64,000 nt of DNA from Clostridiales bacterium (GTDB lineage Bacteria > Bacillota > Clostridia > Oscillospirales > Acutalibacteraceae). The stretch spans positions 37,805 through 101,804 of the forward strand of contig DYBQ01000003.1 of the NCBI GenBank assembly GCA_019418545.1, in the 5' to 3' direction. Under the pieces are notes generated by a model. It was not told the DNA's origin. It saw only the letters and a program-made list of their open reading frames with translations, and searched no databases. A program made the position numbers and the translations under genes. The first letter of the stretch is position 1. Every line of letters starts with the position of its first letter. Below are positions 32,610 through 39,058 of the stretch, in pieces.

Positions 32610-32810
32610 ATGGACAATGATTTAATCTTAAATGTTTTCCATGATATAAGTATGGCCCGGGAACTCTTAGAAAAGGCGCTGGCAGCCATTGGGGCAGTAA
32701 AAACAGATGATATATTTTTGAGAATAGCATCGGATTATATTCTGGAAGCAAGCACAAGAATTTTATATCAGGCAGAGGAAACCGTAAACCAGACGAATGA
32801 GGAGGAATGA
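32610..32810 (+). CDS. Small helical element protein, unknown function
   Basis: About 66 residues from ATG 32610 (GAGGTG upstream); a longer frame from 32589 overlaps the previous gene. It is predicted almost wholly alpha-helical (DLILNVFHDISMARELLEKALAAIGAV...YILEASTRILYQAEETV), with no cysteine, membrane segment or known motif. It resembles its two neighbours in length, helicity and acidic C-terminus, suggesting a set of related small proteins. Function unknown. Confidence 0.65.
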   Translation: MDNDLILNVFHDISMARELLEKALAAIGAVKTDDIFLRIASDYILEASTRILYQAEETVNQTNEEE

Positions 32811-32813
32811 ACC

Positions 32814-33023
32814 ATGAATAGAAACTTTTCCGCTTTGCAGGATTCGATTAACAGTGTTGATGATGGCGTTTCTGCCCTGATGTATTTTGTTGAGGGCTTA
32901 ACTGCCGATAATAAAGCGGCAGGAAATGCGCTTTACTTTATGGTTAACGCTTTATTAGTTCAGGTAAAGGCAGCTCAGGCCAGCTTGAATGAATTCATGG
33001 AAGTAGGTGAAAAGAATGGCTGA
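32814..33023 (+). CDS. Small helical element protein, unknown function
   Basis: A 69-residue helical protein (SALQDSINSVDDGVSALMYFVEGLT...NALYFMVNALLVQVKAAQASLNEF) starting 3 nt after the previous stop, with GAGGAATGAACC before the ATG. Apolar and charged residues alternate as in a two-helix hairpin. No known motif. It overlaps the next small ORF by 8 nt. It is similar in layout to the proteins encoded at 32610 and 33145. Confidence 0.65.
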   Translation: MNRNFSALQDSINSVDDGVSALMYFVEGLTADNKAAGNALYFMVNALLVQVKAAQASLNEFMEVGEKNG

Positions 33024-33141
33024 TGTATTGGCAGTGCGGGAACTGCTGGCTATCCTGTACCGTAACCCGCCGGAATTTACTTCCCGGCTGCTGACATATG
33101 CAGCAGCGTTGGAAAAGGCCATGAATAAGAAAGGGGACTGA
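33016..33141 (+). CDS. Very small ORF (41 aa), probable element gene
   Basis: ATG 33016 overlaps the preceding stop codon (8 nt) and follows AAGTAGGTGAAAAG. The product (ADVLAVRELLAILYRNPPEF then SRLLTYAAALEKAMNKKGD) is a compact helical peptide. Its stop codon lies within the GGGGACTGAACC start signal of the next gene, so it fills the only gap in a tightly packed operon. Coding status rests on position and ribosome site only. Confidence 0.6.
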   Translation: MADVLAVRELLAILYRNPPEFTSRLLTYAAALEKAMNKKGD

Positions 33142-33144
33142 ACC

Positions 33145-33354
33145 ATGATAAAATGGATAGTAGACACAAACGAACTGGACAACATACGTTATCAGCTGGA
33201 AGGATGCGCCAATGCGCTGGACATTATGGGAGATGCCATGCAGGACTATGAAGGCCACGGCGTGGGGTTTATCGCCTATTCCATGAAGCAGCTGGCCGGA
33301 CGGCTGGCAAAGCTGGTAGAGGAAGCGGAAGCACTGGAAAGCAAGGAGGACTGA
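33145..33354 (+). CDS. Small helical element protein, unknown function
   Basis: A 69-residue protein (NELDNIRYQLEGCANALDIMGDAMQDYEG...FIAYSMKQLAGRLAKLVEEAEAL), helical, with one cysteine and an acidic tail. ATG is 3 nt after the previous stop, inside the repeated junction signal CTGAACCATG. It resembles the 69-residue protein at 32814 in arrangement of two helices around a Gly-rich turn. Function unknown. Confidence 0.65.
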   Translation: MIKWIVDTNELDNIRYQLEGCANALDIMGDAMQDYEGHGVGFIAYSMKQLAGRLAKLVEEAEALESKED

Positions 33355-33357
33355 ACC

Positions 33358-33702
33358 ATGAAGCAGGCAAAAGAAAAAGCGCCCCGCATGGCGGCAACCA
33401 TGCAGAGCGCAACGCAAGAGAACAAAGTACATAATCAAAGTACCGCAGATCAGGCGGTTTGTCAAGAGGAAGGAATACTCATGGAAAGAAGCCCGGAGTT
33501 TTTCCGGATCGCCAAACAGTTAAGCGAACATATCGCCGGACTTCCTTTGAGTGTTCCGGACAACGACAAGCTGGTGGAATTGATGATACAGCAAGTAACC
33601 GAAGCGGAGCGGGCGGCATTCAGTCAGGGCTTGCGTATGGGAATGGAGTTTTCCGACTGGGAAGCAAATCAACCGGCGTCGCTGCCGAAGCTGCTGCATT
33701 AA
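33358..33702 (+). CDS. Element protein of unknown function (114 aa)
   Basis: Begins 3 nt after the previous stop with AGGAGGACTGAACC upstream. The first ~40 residues are Lys/Gln-rich and probably disordered. From about residue 42 (MERSPEFFRIAKQLSEHIAGLPLSVPDNDKLVELMI) the protein is helical and ends FSQGLRMGMEF, a pattern seen in small phage and island proteins of unknown function. An internal ATG at residue 42 could be a second start. No function can be assigned. Confidence 0.7.
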   Translation: MKQAKEKAPRMAATMQSATQENKVHNQSTADQAVCQEEGILMERSPEFFRIAKQLSEHIAGLPLSVPDNDKLVELMIQQVTEAERAAFSQGLRMGMEFSDWEANQPASLPKLLH

Positions 33703-33799
33703 CCCCCCACCCCCTGCGCCGCCTATATCGTTCCCGGCTTTACTGGTGGGGGTAACTTTTTCCAACTCTGACCCAAATTTTGACGAAAGGGGGAAGGCC

Positions 33800-33997
33800 G
33801 TGAAAATCAAGATTATCCACGAACCGGAAGAAAGGGAGCTGGCCGAGATGGTTTTCCGGACTGTCCGGCAGCTGCTCCCCCGCTCCCGGCAGCATGAAAC
33901 CCAGAAGGACGGGCACAGGGTTTTGTACCTCACAGCAAAACGAAGCGAGAGAAAAACCCATCGAACAGAGAGCGAACAGAGAGAAATAACGCATTAA
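33800..33997 (+). CDS. Small element protein, unknown function
   Basis: About 65 residues from GTG 33800, which has AAAGGGGGAAGG upstream; the open frame from 33746 has no such site. The protein (KIKIIHEPEERELAEMVFRTVRQLLPRSR...VLYLTAKR) has a beta-alpha-beta-like start and a basic C-terminus. Similar short proteins occur in clostridial islands, but I do not recognise a named family. Probably the last gene of the rightward run before the convergent XRE gene. Confidence 0.55.
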   Translation: MKIKIIHEPEERELAEMVFRTVRQLLPRSRQHETQKDGHRVLYLTAKRSERKTHRTESEQREITH

Positions 33998-34032
33998 AGA
34001 GAGCGGGCGGCCGTGAAAGGTCTCCCGCTGTT

Positions 34033-34239
34033 TTATTCCTTCACATATTCCAGCAAGTCTCCCGGCTGGCAGTCCAGCAGGGCACAGAGACGACCTAAAT
34101 TCGCCCAGGACACGGGAACACCTTCCCGGATTTGCTGCAACACACTTTCCCCCAGCAGCTTTTCCTTGCGGAGCTTATAGGTGGAGTAGCCCGCTTCTTT
34201 GAGAGCTGCCAGAACGTCCATTTTATACTTTATCGGCAT
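34033..34239 (-). CDS. XRE-family regulator (YozG-like)
   Basis: A 68-residue single-domain helix-turn-helix protein (MDVLAALKEAGYSTYKLRKEKLLGESVLQQIREG...LGRLCALLDCQPGDLLEYV) of the type found in many Firmicutes and in element cargo. It is on the minus strand, convergent with the run of small genes and downstream of the ribbon-helix-helix gene. It may regulate the second half of the element. Translation could start at the ATG six codons further in. Confidence 0.8.
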   Translation of the reverse strand: MPIKYKMDVLAALKEAGYSTYKLRKEKLLGESVLQQIREGVPVSWANLGRLCALLDCQPGDLLEYVKE

Positions 34240-34303
34240 ACCTTCCCCCCTTCCCCGGTTCCGCTCATAAACAGAGCCTTTTTCACTGTCTCCTACTTCT
34301 GAC

Positions 34304-34507
34304 TTACTGGTTTTTCTGATTATCCCGCTCTATAGTTTCAGCGATTGCCCGCTTTACAAATCCGTTCAGGCTTTCGCCCTGTGTAGTGGCGTGGGCTTGT
34401 ATTTCGGATTTCTGGCCTTTTGGAACTACAATTCGTAAGCTATCATAGTTTTTGGCGTTATATTTGTTTTTGGCTACAGTGCTTGCCTTTGCTTTATTTG
34501 CTTCCAT
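34304..34507 (-). CDS. Ribbon-helix-helix (Arc/MetJ-like) repressor
   Basis: About 67 residues from ATG 34507 (AAGGAGAG upstream); the frame extends to 34561 without a start signal. A basic N-terminus is followed by NYDSLRIVVPKGQKSEIQAHA (the beta-strand and first helix) and GESLNGFVKRAIAETIERD (second helix), the typical small clostridial RHH protein. Three TTGTACAA palindromes lie between it and the divergent small gene at 34688, overlapping both promoters, so autoregulation is likely. It could also be the antitoxin of an unseen toxin, but no toxin is adjacent. Confidence 0.85.
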   Translation of the reverse strand: MEANKAKASTVAKNKYNAKNYDSLRIVVPKGQKSEIQAHATTQGESLNGFVKRAIAETIERDNQKNQ

Positions 34508-34545
34508 GGAATCTCTCCTTTTATGTGTTCTTTTCCACTGTATAA

Positions 34546-34651
34546 AGTATACCATATTCAATATAGTTGTACAAGTATAAAAATAGACAAATATACTTGT
34601 ACAACATTGTGAGGTTTGCTTATTGAATATACTTGTACAAGGTGTTATAAT
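34546..34651. promoter_or_regulatory. Divergent promoters with three TTGTACAA operators
   Basis: TTGTACAA palindromes lie at 34567-34574, 34597-34604 and 34633-34640, the last two within ATATACTTGTACAA. Leftward promoter: TTGTAC (34569-34574), 17 nt, TATACT (34546-34551). Rightward promoter: TTGAAT (34623-34628), 17 nt, TATAAT (34646-34651). Centre spacings of 30 and 36 bp are near whole helical turns. Confidence 0.8.
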
Positions 34652-34687
34652 ATAAACGTAGTCAGGGGGGCGGAAAGGAGGCCGCCA

Positions 34688-34783
34688 ATGAAATTCAAAG
34701 AGTTTCAGAAGCTTTCAAAAGAAGAGCAGAAGAAATATTTCGAGCAATATAAAAAAGAGTGGCTAACTACTCGCAATAGCTAA
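34688..34783 (+). CDS. 31-aa basic/acidic micro-protein
   Basis: An ORF of 31 codons with an excellent AAAGGAGG site and a strong promoter ending at 34651. The product (KFKEFQKLSKEEQKKYFEQY then KKEWLTTRNS) is a highly charged single helix. It is the first gene of the rightward unit controlled by the RHH operators. It could be a functional micro-protein or a leader peptide for the genes that follow. Confidence 0.6.
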   Translation: MKFKEFQKLSKEEQKKYFEQYKKEWLTTRNS

Positions 34784-34863
34784 CCACCCAACAGCAAAGA
34801 CCTAACCCAGCAAAGATTAGCCCCCTTGCTACTTCATTTTAACACAGAATGGAGTAAAAAACA

Positions 34864-35139
34864 ATGAGCAGCAACGAAATGAGCGCAAAAATCCGGGAGC
34901 TGAAAGAGCTTCAGCAGCTGATCGAGGAAGCCACGGCAGAGGCCGAGGCCATCAAGGACGCAATCAAGGCGGAAATGGAAGCCCGCTCCGTGGATGAAAT
35001 GACGGTGGATGTTTTCAAGGTTCGCTGGACAAAAGTTACCAGCAGCCGGATTGATACCACGGCCTTCAAAAAGGCTATGCCGGAGCTGGCGCAGCAGTTC
35101 ACCAAGAAAACCGAAAGCCGCCGGTTCAGCGTGGCATAA
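34864..35139 (+). CDS. Coiled-coil phage/ICE protein (Gp157-like pattern)
   Basis: A 91-residue protein with an N-terminal coiled coil (KIRELKELQQLIEEATAEAEAIKDAIKAEM, split for description) and a C-terminal beta segment (DVFKVRWTKVTSSRIDTTAFKKAMPELAQQFTKKTESRRF). The DxxAFKKxxPELxxQFxKKTxSRRFxV ending is common in phage and ICE proteins next to recombination or nuclease genes. Its role is not established. GGAG lies about 10 nt upstream of the ATG. It precedes the hairpin and sigma factor and is probably co-transcribed with them. Confidence 0.75.
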   Translation: MSSNEMSAKIRELKELQQLIEEATAEAEAIKDAIKAEMEARSVDEMTVDVFKVRWTKVTSSRIDTTAFKKAMPELAQQFTKKTESRRFSVA

Positions 35140-35199
35140 TCTTGAAACTTCCCGCCGCTTATAGTATCATGGAAGCATACAAGAGCACAGAGTACCGCC

Positions 35200-35266
35200 A
35201 ATAGGTAAGCCATTCAGGGCATGGGAAACCGCTTTACAAGCTGGTATCCTGTGCCCTTTTCCTATT
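35200..35266 (+). ncRNA. Structured RNA hairpin in the sigma-factor leader
   Basis: Nested stems: AATAGG (35200-35205) with CCTATT (35261-35266), AGGGCA (35216-35221) with TGCCCT (35252-35257), a GGAAACC/GGTATCC stem with one mismatch, and an apical GCTT-tac-AAGC. It ends about 10 nt before the GGAGGTG site of the sigma-factor gene. No ORF covers it. It could control translation of the sigma factor, process the mRNA or act as a separate small RNA. Confidence 0.55.
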
Positions 35267-35285
35267 TCTGCCGGAGGTGTGAACC

Positions 35286-36092
35286 ATGGAAGAAACCCGC
35301 ACAAATGAACAGCTTGCCCTTGCCTGTCAGGCCGGAGATAAGCAGGCCATAGCCCAGCTATGGGAGCAGACAAAGGCGCTTATATGCAGCTGGTGCTATC
35401 ACTATTACGAGCGGGGCCGTGATCGTTGCGCTGCCTATGGCGTGGAGCTGGCAGACTTGCAGCAGGAGGGCTTTCTTGCCCTGCTGGATGCCGTGCAGGC
35501 GTTCCGGCCCGAGCAGGAATATAAATTCACAAGCTACCTAAATTTCCCGCTTAAGAACCGCTGTAACGCCCTTTTAGGCAAAAGGGGAGCGCCCCGGCTG
35601 CTGAATGGATGCGGAAGCCTTGACGAAACTATAGGAGAGGACAAGGACACCGCTATAATAGACATGATCGCCGACCCCAGCGCAGGGGAAGAGTTTGAGA
35701 GTGCAGAGGATCGGGAGTATAACCGGCAGCTGCATGAAGCCCTTGCACAGGCCATGGACACCTTACAGGAAAAACACCGGGACATATTGCAATGGCGGTA
35801 CTATGATGGGCTGACCTTGCAGCAGTGCGGGGAGCGGATGCAATGTTCCCCGGAATATACCCGGCAGCTCAGCAAACAGGCTATATACCGGATGCGGAAA
35901 GGACAGGCCATGAAGATTTTGAACCGGTTTCTTGACGAAAGCAGCCGAGCCTATACGGGAACCGGCTTCCAGGCATGGAAGAACGGCGGCAGCGTCCAGG
36001 AGCGCATAGCCGAGCGGGTGGAAAGAACCCTGTGTCCATACCCCACTTTTTACCCCAATGCCGATGATGTGGGTACAAAACAGACAGTTTGA
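35286..36092 (+). CDS. Sigma-70-type RNA polymerase sigma factor
   Basis: A 268-residue protein. Region 2 spans about 1-90 (GDKQAIAQLWEQTKALICSWCYHYYERG...LQQEGFLALLDAVQAFRPEQEYKFTSYLNFPLKNR) and region 4 about 150-205 (LQEKHRDILQWRYYDGLTLQQCGERMQCSPEYTRQLSKQAIYRMRKG). There is no region 3 and a C-terminal ~60-residue extension. It is an ECF-like factor of the type carried by conjugative and phage-like elements of Clostridia. Starting near attR and reading outward, it could direct late element genes, helper genes or host genes. GGAGGTGTGAACC precedes the ATG. Confidence 0.88.
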   Translation: MEETRTNEQLALACQAGDKQAIAQLWEQTKALICSWCYHYYERGRDRCAAYGVELADLQQEGFLALLDAVQAFRPEQEYKFTSYLNFPLKNRCNALLGKRGAPRLLNGCGSLDETIGEDKDTAIIDMIADPSAGEEFESAEDREYNRQLHEALAQAMDTLQEKHRDILQWRYYDGLTLQQCGERMQCSPEYTRQLSKQAIYRMRKGQAMKILNRFLDESSRAYTGTGFQAWKNGGSVQERIAERVERTLCPYPTFYPNADDVGTKQTV

Positions 36093-36171
36093 AACGAAAT
36101 CAAAAACAGCTTAAAACCTGAATAAATGCGGCTATATAGCACACGGCAAAACGCCAAAACATACGCAAAAA

Positions 36172-36201
36172 CAGGTTCGAATCCTGTCACCTCGACCAAA
36201 C
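36172..36201 (+). repeat. attR: 30-bp direct repeat of the tRNA-Pro 3' end
   Basis: Exact copy of 28858-28887, containing the T-arm and 3' acceptor strand of tRNA-Pro plus CCAAAC, but with no tRNA 5' part upstream. It marks the right end of the element. Confidence 0.93.
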
Positions 36202-36203
36202 GA

Positions 36204-36248
36204 AACCTGAGCCTGATTGCAAATGCATTTTAGGCTCAGGTTTTTTTC
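36204..36248 (+). terminator. Displaced original tRNA-Pro terminator
   Basis: AACCTGAGCCT/AGGCTCAGGTT hairpin followed by seven T residues lies directly after attR. Before integration it would have followed tRNA-Pro by about 20 nt. Confidence 0.85.
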
Positions 36249-36268
36249 TTTAGTGTCGCATTATGTTA

Positions 36269-36297
36269 TTGCGAGCTAAAGCTCTGCATGATACAAT
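36269..36297 (+). promoter_or_regulatory. Promoter of the lipoprotein gene
   Basis: TTGCGA (36269-36274), 17-nt spacer, TACAAT (36292-36297), about 60 nt before the ATG at 36358. Confidence 0.55.
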
Positions 36298-36357
36298 CTA
36301 ATTGTAGTCTGAATCTCTCTATTTTTATTATTGGTATTGGATAAGGGGGGATATCAT

Positions 36358-36864
36358 ATGAAGAAAATAACCTTACTAATGGGCTTACTGCTGTTATGTC
36401 TTGTGTTTGGTGCTTGTGACCCGTCCTCTTATCAATTTGATTATCAAGACCTGAAAGATAACACCGTTACCATTGAACTCATTCATTACGATAATCCCGA
36501 GCAGAATTCTTTTATTTCATGGATTCCAAACCATTCGTCTGCTCTTGCGCCATTTCAAAATTCCCAGGTGACAGTCCTGGAAACATTAGATGATGAAAAA
36601 AAATCGGATTTTTTAAAACAACTCGCTAAAGCAGATATTTTGAGCCAGTATTATGCCTATGACTCTCCCAAAGGGATTTGTATAAGACTTTCCTATTCCA
36701 ACGGAGACTTTTTGATTCTTCATTGCAACCATGAGGAAAAAACATTTCAAGGATATATCGGTAAATATTCTGAAAATGGAGAGGTTGTGGATTATATTGG
36801 AACATTCAGCAACTATGATTCCTTTGAATCTCTTATCCATAATTTTTTCGACACAACAATATGA
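36358..36864 (+). CDS. Putative lipoprotein, function unknown
   Basis: About 168 residues from ATG 36358, which follows AAGGGGGG. The N-terminus (KKITLLMGLLLLCLVFGAC) is a type II signal peptide with lipobox VFGAC and lipidation at Cys20. The mature part is a mixed alpha/beta domain (TVTIELIHYDNPEQNSFISW...ICIRLSYSNGDFLILHCN) with no recognised catalytic motif. It lies outside the element, just beyond attR, and has its own promoter and terminator. No neighbour suggests a role. Confidence 0.75.
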   Translation: MKKITLLMGLLLLCLVFGACDPSSYQFDYQDLKDNTVTIELIHYDNPEQNSFISWIPNHSSALAPFQNSQVTVLETLDDEKKSDFLKQLAKADILSQYYAYDSPKGICIRLSYSNGDFLILHCNHEEKTFQGYIGKYSENGEVVDYIGTFSNYDSFESLIHNFFDTTI

Positions 36865-36912
36865 TACTTTTTATCTTGATAGTCTGACCATGCTTAAATT
36901 TCAATAAAAGAT

Positions 36913-36952
36913 GAACTCCCAAATGCCTGAGCACATTTGGGAGTTCGTATTT
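36913..36952 (+). terminator. Terminator of the lipoprotein gene
   Basis: GAACTCCCAAATG/CATTTGGGAGTTC hairpin followed by GTATTTTAT, about 50 nt after the stop codon. Confidence 0.8.
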
Positions 36953-37100
36953 TATAAAACAATATCACAAATTATAAAAAATGAGCGGTGACCACTATAT
37001 TGGGGTCGTTGACTTTTGTAAAAAGGTGATGTACCCTTAAAATGAATTCTATAAGCAAGTTTATTCTATGCTCATTTATATTCTCAGGGAGGATTTAACC

Positions 37101-37511
37101 ATGATACGGGAGATTATGAAAGACCCGCTGTTCTTAGCACAAAAGGCAGAGCCAGCCACCGAAAATGATTTGGACACTGCACGGGACCTCTTGGAAACAT
37201 TGGAAGCACATCAGGAAGAATGTGTGGGGATGGCGGCCAACATGATAGGGGTTAAAAAAAGTATCATTGCCTTTGACAATGAGGGAACCTATATGGTGAT
37301 GTTTAACCCTAAAATCATCAAAAAATCAGAGCCCTTTGAAACCGAAGAAGGTTGTCTCTCTCTGCCCGGTACCCGACAAACCAAACGCTGGAAAACCATC
37401 AAGGTTCAATATGAGAATGAACAGTTCCAGCAACGCCTTAAAACCTTTCATGGCTGGACGGCTCAAATTATCCAGCACGAATTGGACCACTGTGCAGGAA
37501 TCCTGATTTGA
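37101..37511 (+). CDS. Peptide deformylase-like protein (divergent motif 1)
   Basis: About 136 residues from ATG 37101 (GGGAGG upstream). Motif 2 (EGCLSLPG, metal-binding Cys) and motif 3 (QHELDH, HExxH) of peptide deformylase are intact. Motif 1, normally GxGLAAxQ, reads CVGMAANMIG, so the conserved glutamine is replaced by methionine. Such short proteins form a separate PDF-like group in Clostridia and may deformylate an unusual substrate or act weakly. The next gene begins 32 nt downstream, probably in the same operon. Confidence 0.85.
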   Translation: MIREIMKDPLFLAQKAEPATENDLDTARDLLETLEAHQEECVGMAANMIGVKKSIIAFDNEGTYMVMFNPKIIKKSEPFETEEGCLSLPGTRQTKRWKTIKVQYENEQFQQRLKTFHGWTAQIIQHELDHCAGILI

Positions 37512-37543
37512 AAAAAAGGGATAGAGCAAGGAGGATTTTTCAT

Positions 37544-38254
37544 ATGTTTCATAACAAAACCGTCGTCGTAACAGGCGGCGCCCGTGGAATTGGAAAATGT
37601 ATTTGTGATAAGTTTAAAAAGGCGGGTGCCAATGTCTGCCTCATTGATTTATTAGACAATCCCTATTTCGTGGGAGATTTAGCCGATGAAGCCACGTTGC
37701 GGTGTTTTGCAGAAAAAGTGATTGCTGATTATGGACAAGTAGATGTGCTGGTAAACAATGCCATGCCTTTATTCAAAGGGATTGATAACTGTACTTATGA
37801 TGAGTTTTTGTGTGCTTTGCGAGTTGGTGTAGCTGCTCCTTTTTATTTAACCCAGCTATTTCTTCCTTATTTTACGCCGGGCTCTTCCATTATCAACATT
37901 TCTTCCAGCCGTGACCGGATGAGCCAACCGAATACGGAAAGCTATACCGCCGCCAAAGGTGGCATTGCCGCGCTTACTCATGCTCTGGCTGTCAGCCTTT
38001 CGGGGAAAGTCCGGGTGAATTCTATCTCTCCTGGTTGGATTGAAACCACAGACACAGTTTATAGTGGCCCTGACGCCTTTCAGCATCCTGCGGGGCGTGT
38101 AGGAAATCCTATGGATATTGCCAACCTGGTGCTTTATCTCAGCTCGGAGAAGGCAAGCTTTATCACCGGAGAAAATATTTGTGTAGACGGTGGGATGACC
38201 CATTTGATGATTTATCACAACGACTATGGTTGGAAGCTCGATAGGGATTCATAA
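37544..38254 (+). CDS. Short-chain dehydrogenase/reductase (SDR)
   Basis: About 236 residues from ATG 37544 (AAGGAGG upstream). It has the classical SDR pattern: cofactor motif TGGARGIGK, DLADEATL, NNAMP in place of NNAG, the catalytic Ser in INISSSRD, YTAAKGG (YxxxK), and the C-terminal SPGWIETT and ENICVDGGMTH. It reduces or oxidises a small carbonyl compound with NAD(P); the substrate is unknown. It is co-directional with the deformylase-like and AlkD-like genes at short spacing. Confidence 0.9.
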   Translation: MFHNKTVVVTGGARGIGKCICDKFKKAGANVCLIDLLDNPYFVGDLADEATLRCFAEKVIADYGQVDVLVNNAMPLFKGIDNCTYDEFLCALRVGVAAPFYLTQLFLPYFTPGSSIINISSSRDRMSQPNTESYTAAKGGIAALTHALAVSLSGKVRVNSISPGWIETTDTVYSGPDAFQHPAGRVGNPMDIANLVLYLSSEKASFITGENICVDGGMTHLMIYHNDYGWKLDRDS

Positions 38255-38291
38255 CACTTCCCCCTAAACCTGTAAGGAAAGGACGGATAAA

Positions 38292-38987
38292 ATGACCGCA
38301 TCACTCCAAGCTATTCAAAACAAGTTGTTTTCATTGCAGGATACTGCCTACCGGGATTTTCAGTGCAAGCTGACGCCATCCATTACTCCCGACAGGGTTA
38401 TCGGTGTGAGGATGCCTCAGCTGCGTAAAGTTGCCCGGGAAATAAAGGGCTCCCCAGAAGCCAAGGCGTTTTTGGAGGCTCTCCCCCACGCCTACTATGA
38501 CGAAGACAATCTGCATGGACTTTTACTTTGCCAATATACCGATTATGAAAAAACCATTGCAGCCCTAGAGCAGTTCCTTCCTTATGTGGACAACTGGGCT
38601 ACCTGTGACTTGCTTCGGCCCAAAGCTTTTGAAAAACATCCTTCGCAGCTTCCTCAGCAGCTCCATATGTGGATAAAGCAGCCGCATGTTTATACCGTCC
38701 GTTTTGCCGTTGGAATGCTGCTCGCCTTTTATCTGGACGAAGCCTTTGAGTCTCAATATCTTGACTGGGTATGTGAAATTCAGCGCGAAGAATATTATAT
38801 CAATATGATGGCAGCTTGGTATTTTGCTACAGCTTTGGCAAAACAATACGATGCCACTATCCCCTATTTACAGGAAAACCGGCTCCCCCTCTGGACACAC
38901 AATAAAACCATCCAAAAAGCCATTGAAAGCCGGCGTATCACCGACGAGCAAAAAACTTATCTAAAAACCTTTCGCCGAAAAAACTGA
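38292..38987 (+). CDS. DNA alkylation repair (AlkD-like HEAT-repeat) protein
   Basis: A 231-residue all-helical protein of the AlkD/AlkC superfamily: RVIGVRMPQLRKVAREIKG near residue 35, NLHGLLLCQYTDYEKTIAAL, then VDNWATCDLLRPKAF with the conserved Trp-Asp region, and EEYYINMMAAWYFATAL. Such glycosylases remove bulky or cationic alkylated bases without base flipping. GGAAAGGACGG precedes the ATG. It is the third gene of the plus-strand group that ends at a bidirectional terminator. Confidence 0.88.
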   Translation: MTASLQAIQNKLFSLQDTAYRDFQCKLTPSITPDRVIGVRMPQLRKVAREIKGSPEAKAFLEALPHAYYDEDNLHGLLLCQYTDYEKTIAALEQFLPYVDNWATCDLLRPKAFEKHPSQLPQQLHMWIKQPHVYTVRFAVGMLLAFYLDEAFESQYLDWVCEIQREEYYINMMAAWYFATALAKQYDATIPYLQENRLPLWTHNKTIQKAIESRRITDEQKTYLKTFRRKN

Positions 38988-39000
38988 ATCGTTTGTTATA

Positions 39001-39046
39001 AAAAAGCAGCACAGCCCATGGTTTCCCATGGACTGCGCTGTTTTTT
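39001..39046. terminator. Bidirectional terminator between AlkD-like gene and mannosidase
   Basis: AAAAAGCAGCACAGCCCATGG pairs imperfectly with CCATGGACTGCGCTGTTTTTT around a short loop, with A and T tracts outside, between converging genes. Confidence 0.82.
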
Positions 39047-39058
39047 ATTGATTTTCTT

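Larger units (their letters stand above)
28858..36201. mobile_element. 7.3-kb tRNA-Pro-integrated element (satellite- or island-like)
   Basis: Bounded by the 30-bp attL/attR repeat, with a tyrosine integrase reading toward attL. Inside are a divergent CI/Cro-type switch with three operators, a small cysteine protein, an excisionase-like protein, a replication-initiation-like protein, a run of tiny helical proteins, a second XRE gene, a divergent ribbon-helix-helix switch and a sigma-70-type factor. I see no relaxase, T4SS, terminase, portal or capsid gene, so mobility probably depends on a helper. The order integrase, divergent repressor, xis, replication gene resembles phage satellites; this is inference. 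Confidence 0.9.

Noticed and set aside
33016..34003. Possible degenerate phage structural genes in the small-ORF run
   Set aside because: All products are under 115 residues, helical and tightly packed with good ribosome sites; nothing resembles head, tail or packaging proteins.
34033..34507. Type II toxin-antitoxin pair formed by the XRE and RHH genes
   Set aside because: Both are DNA-binding proteins, neither looks like a toxin and they are 64 nt apart, so regulation of the element is more likely.
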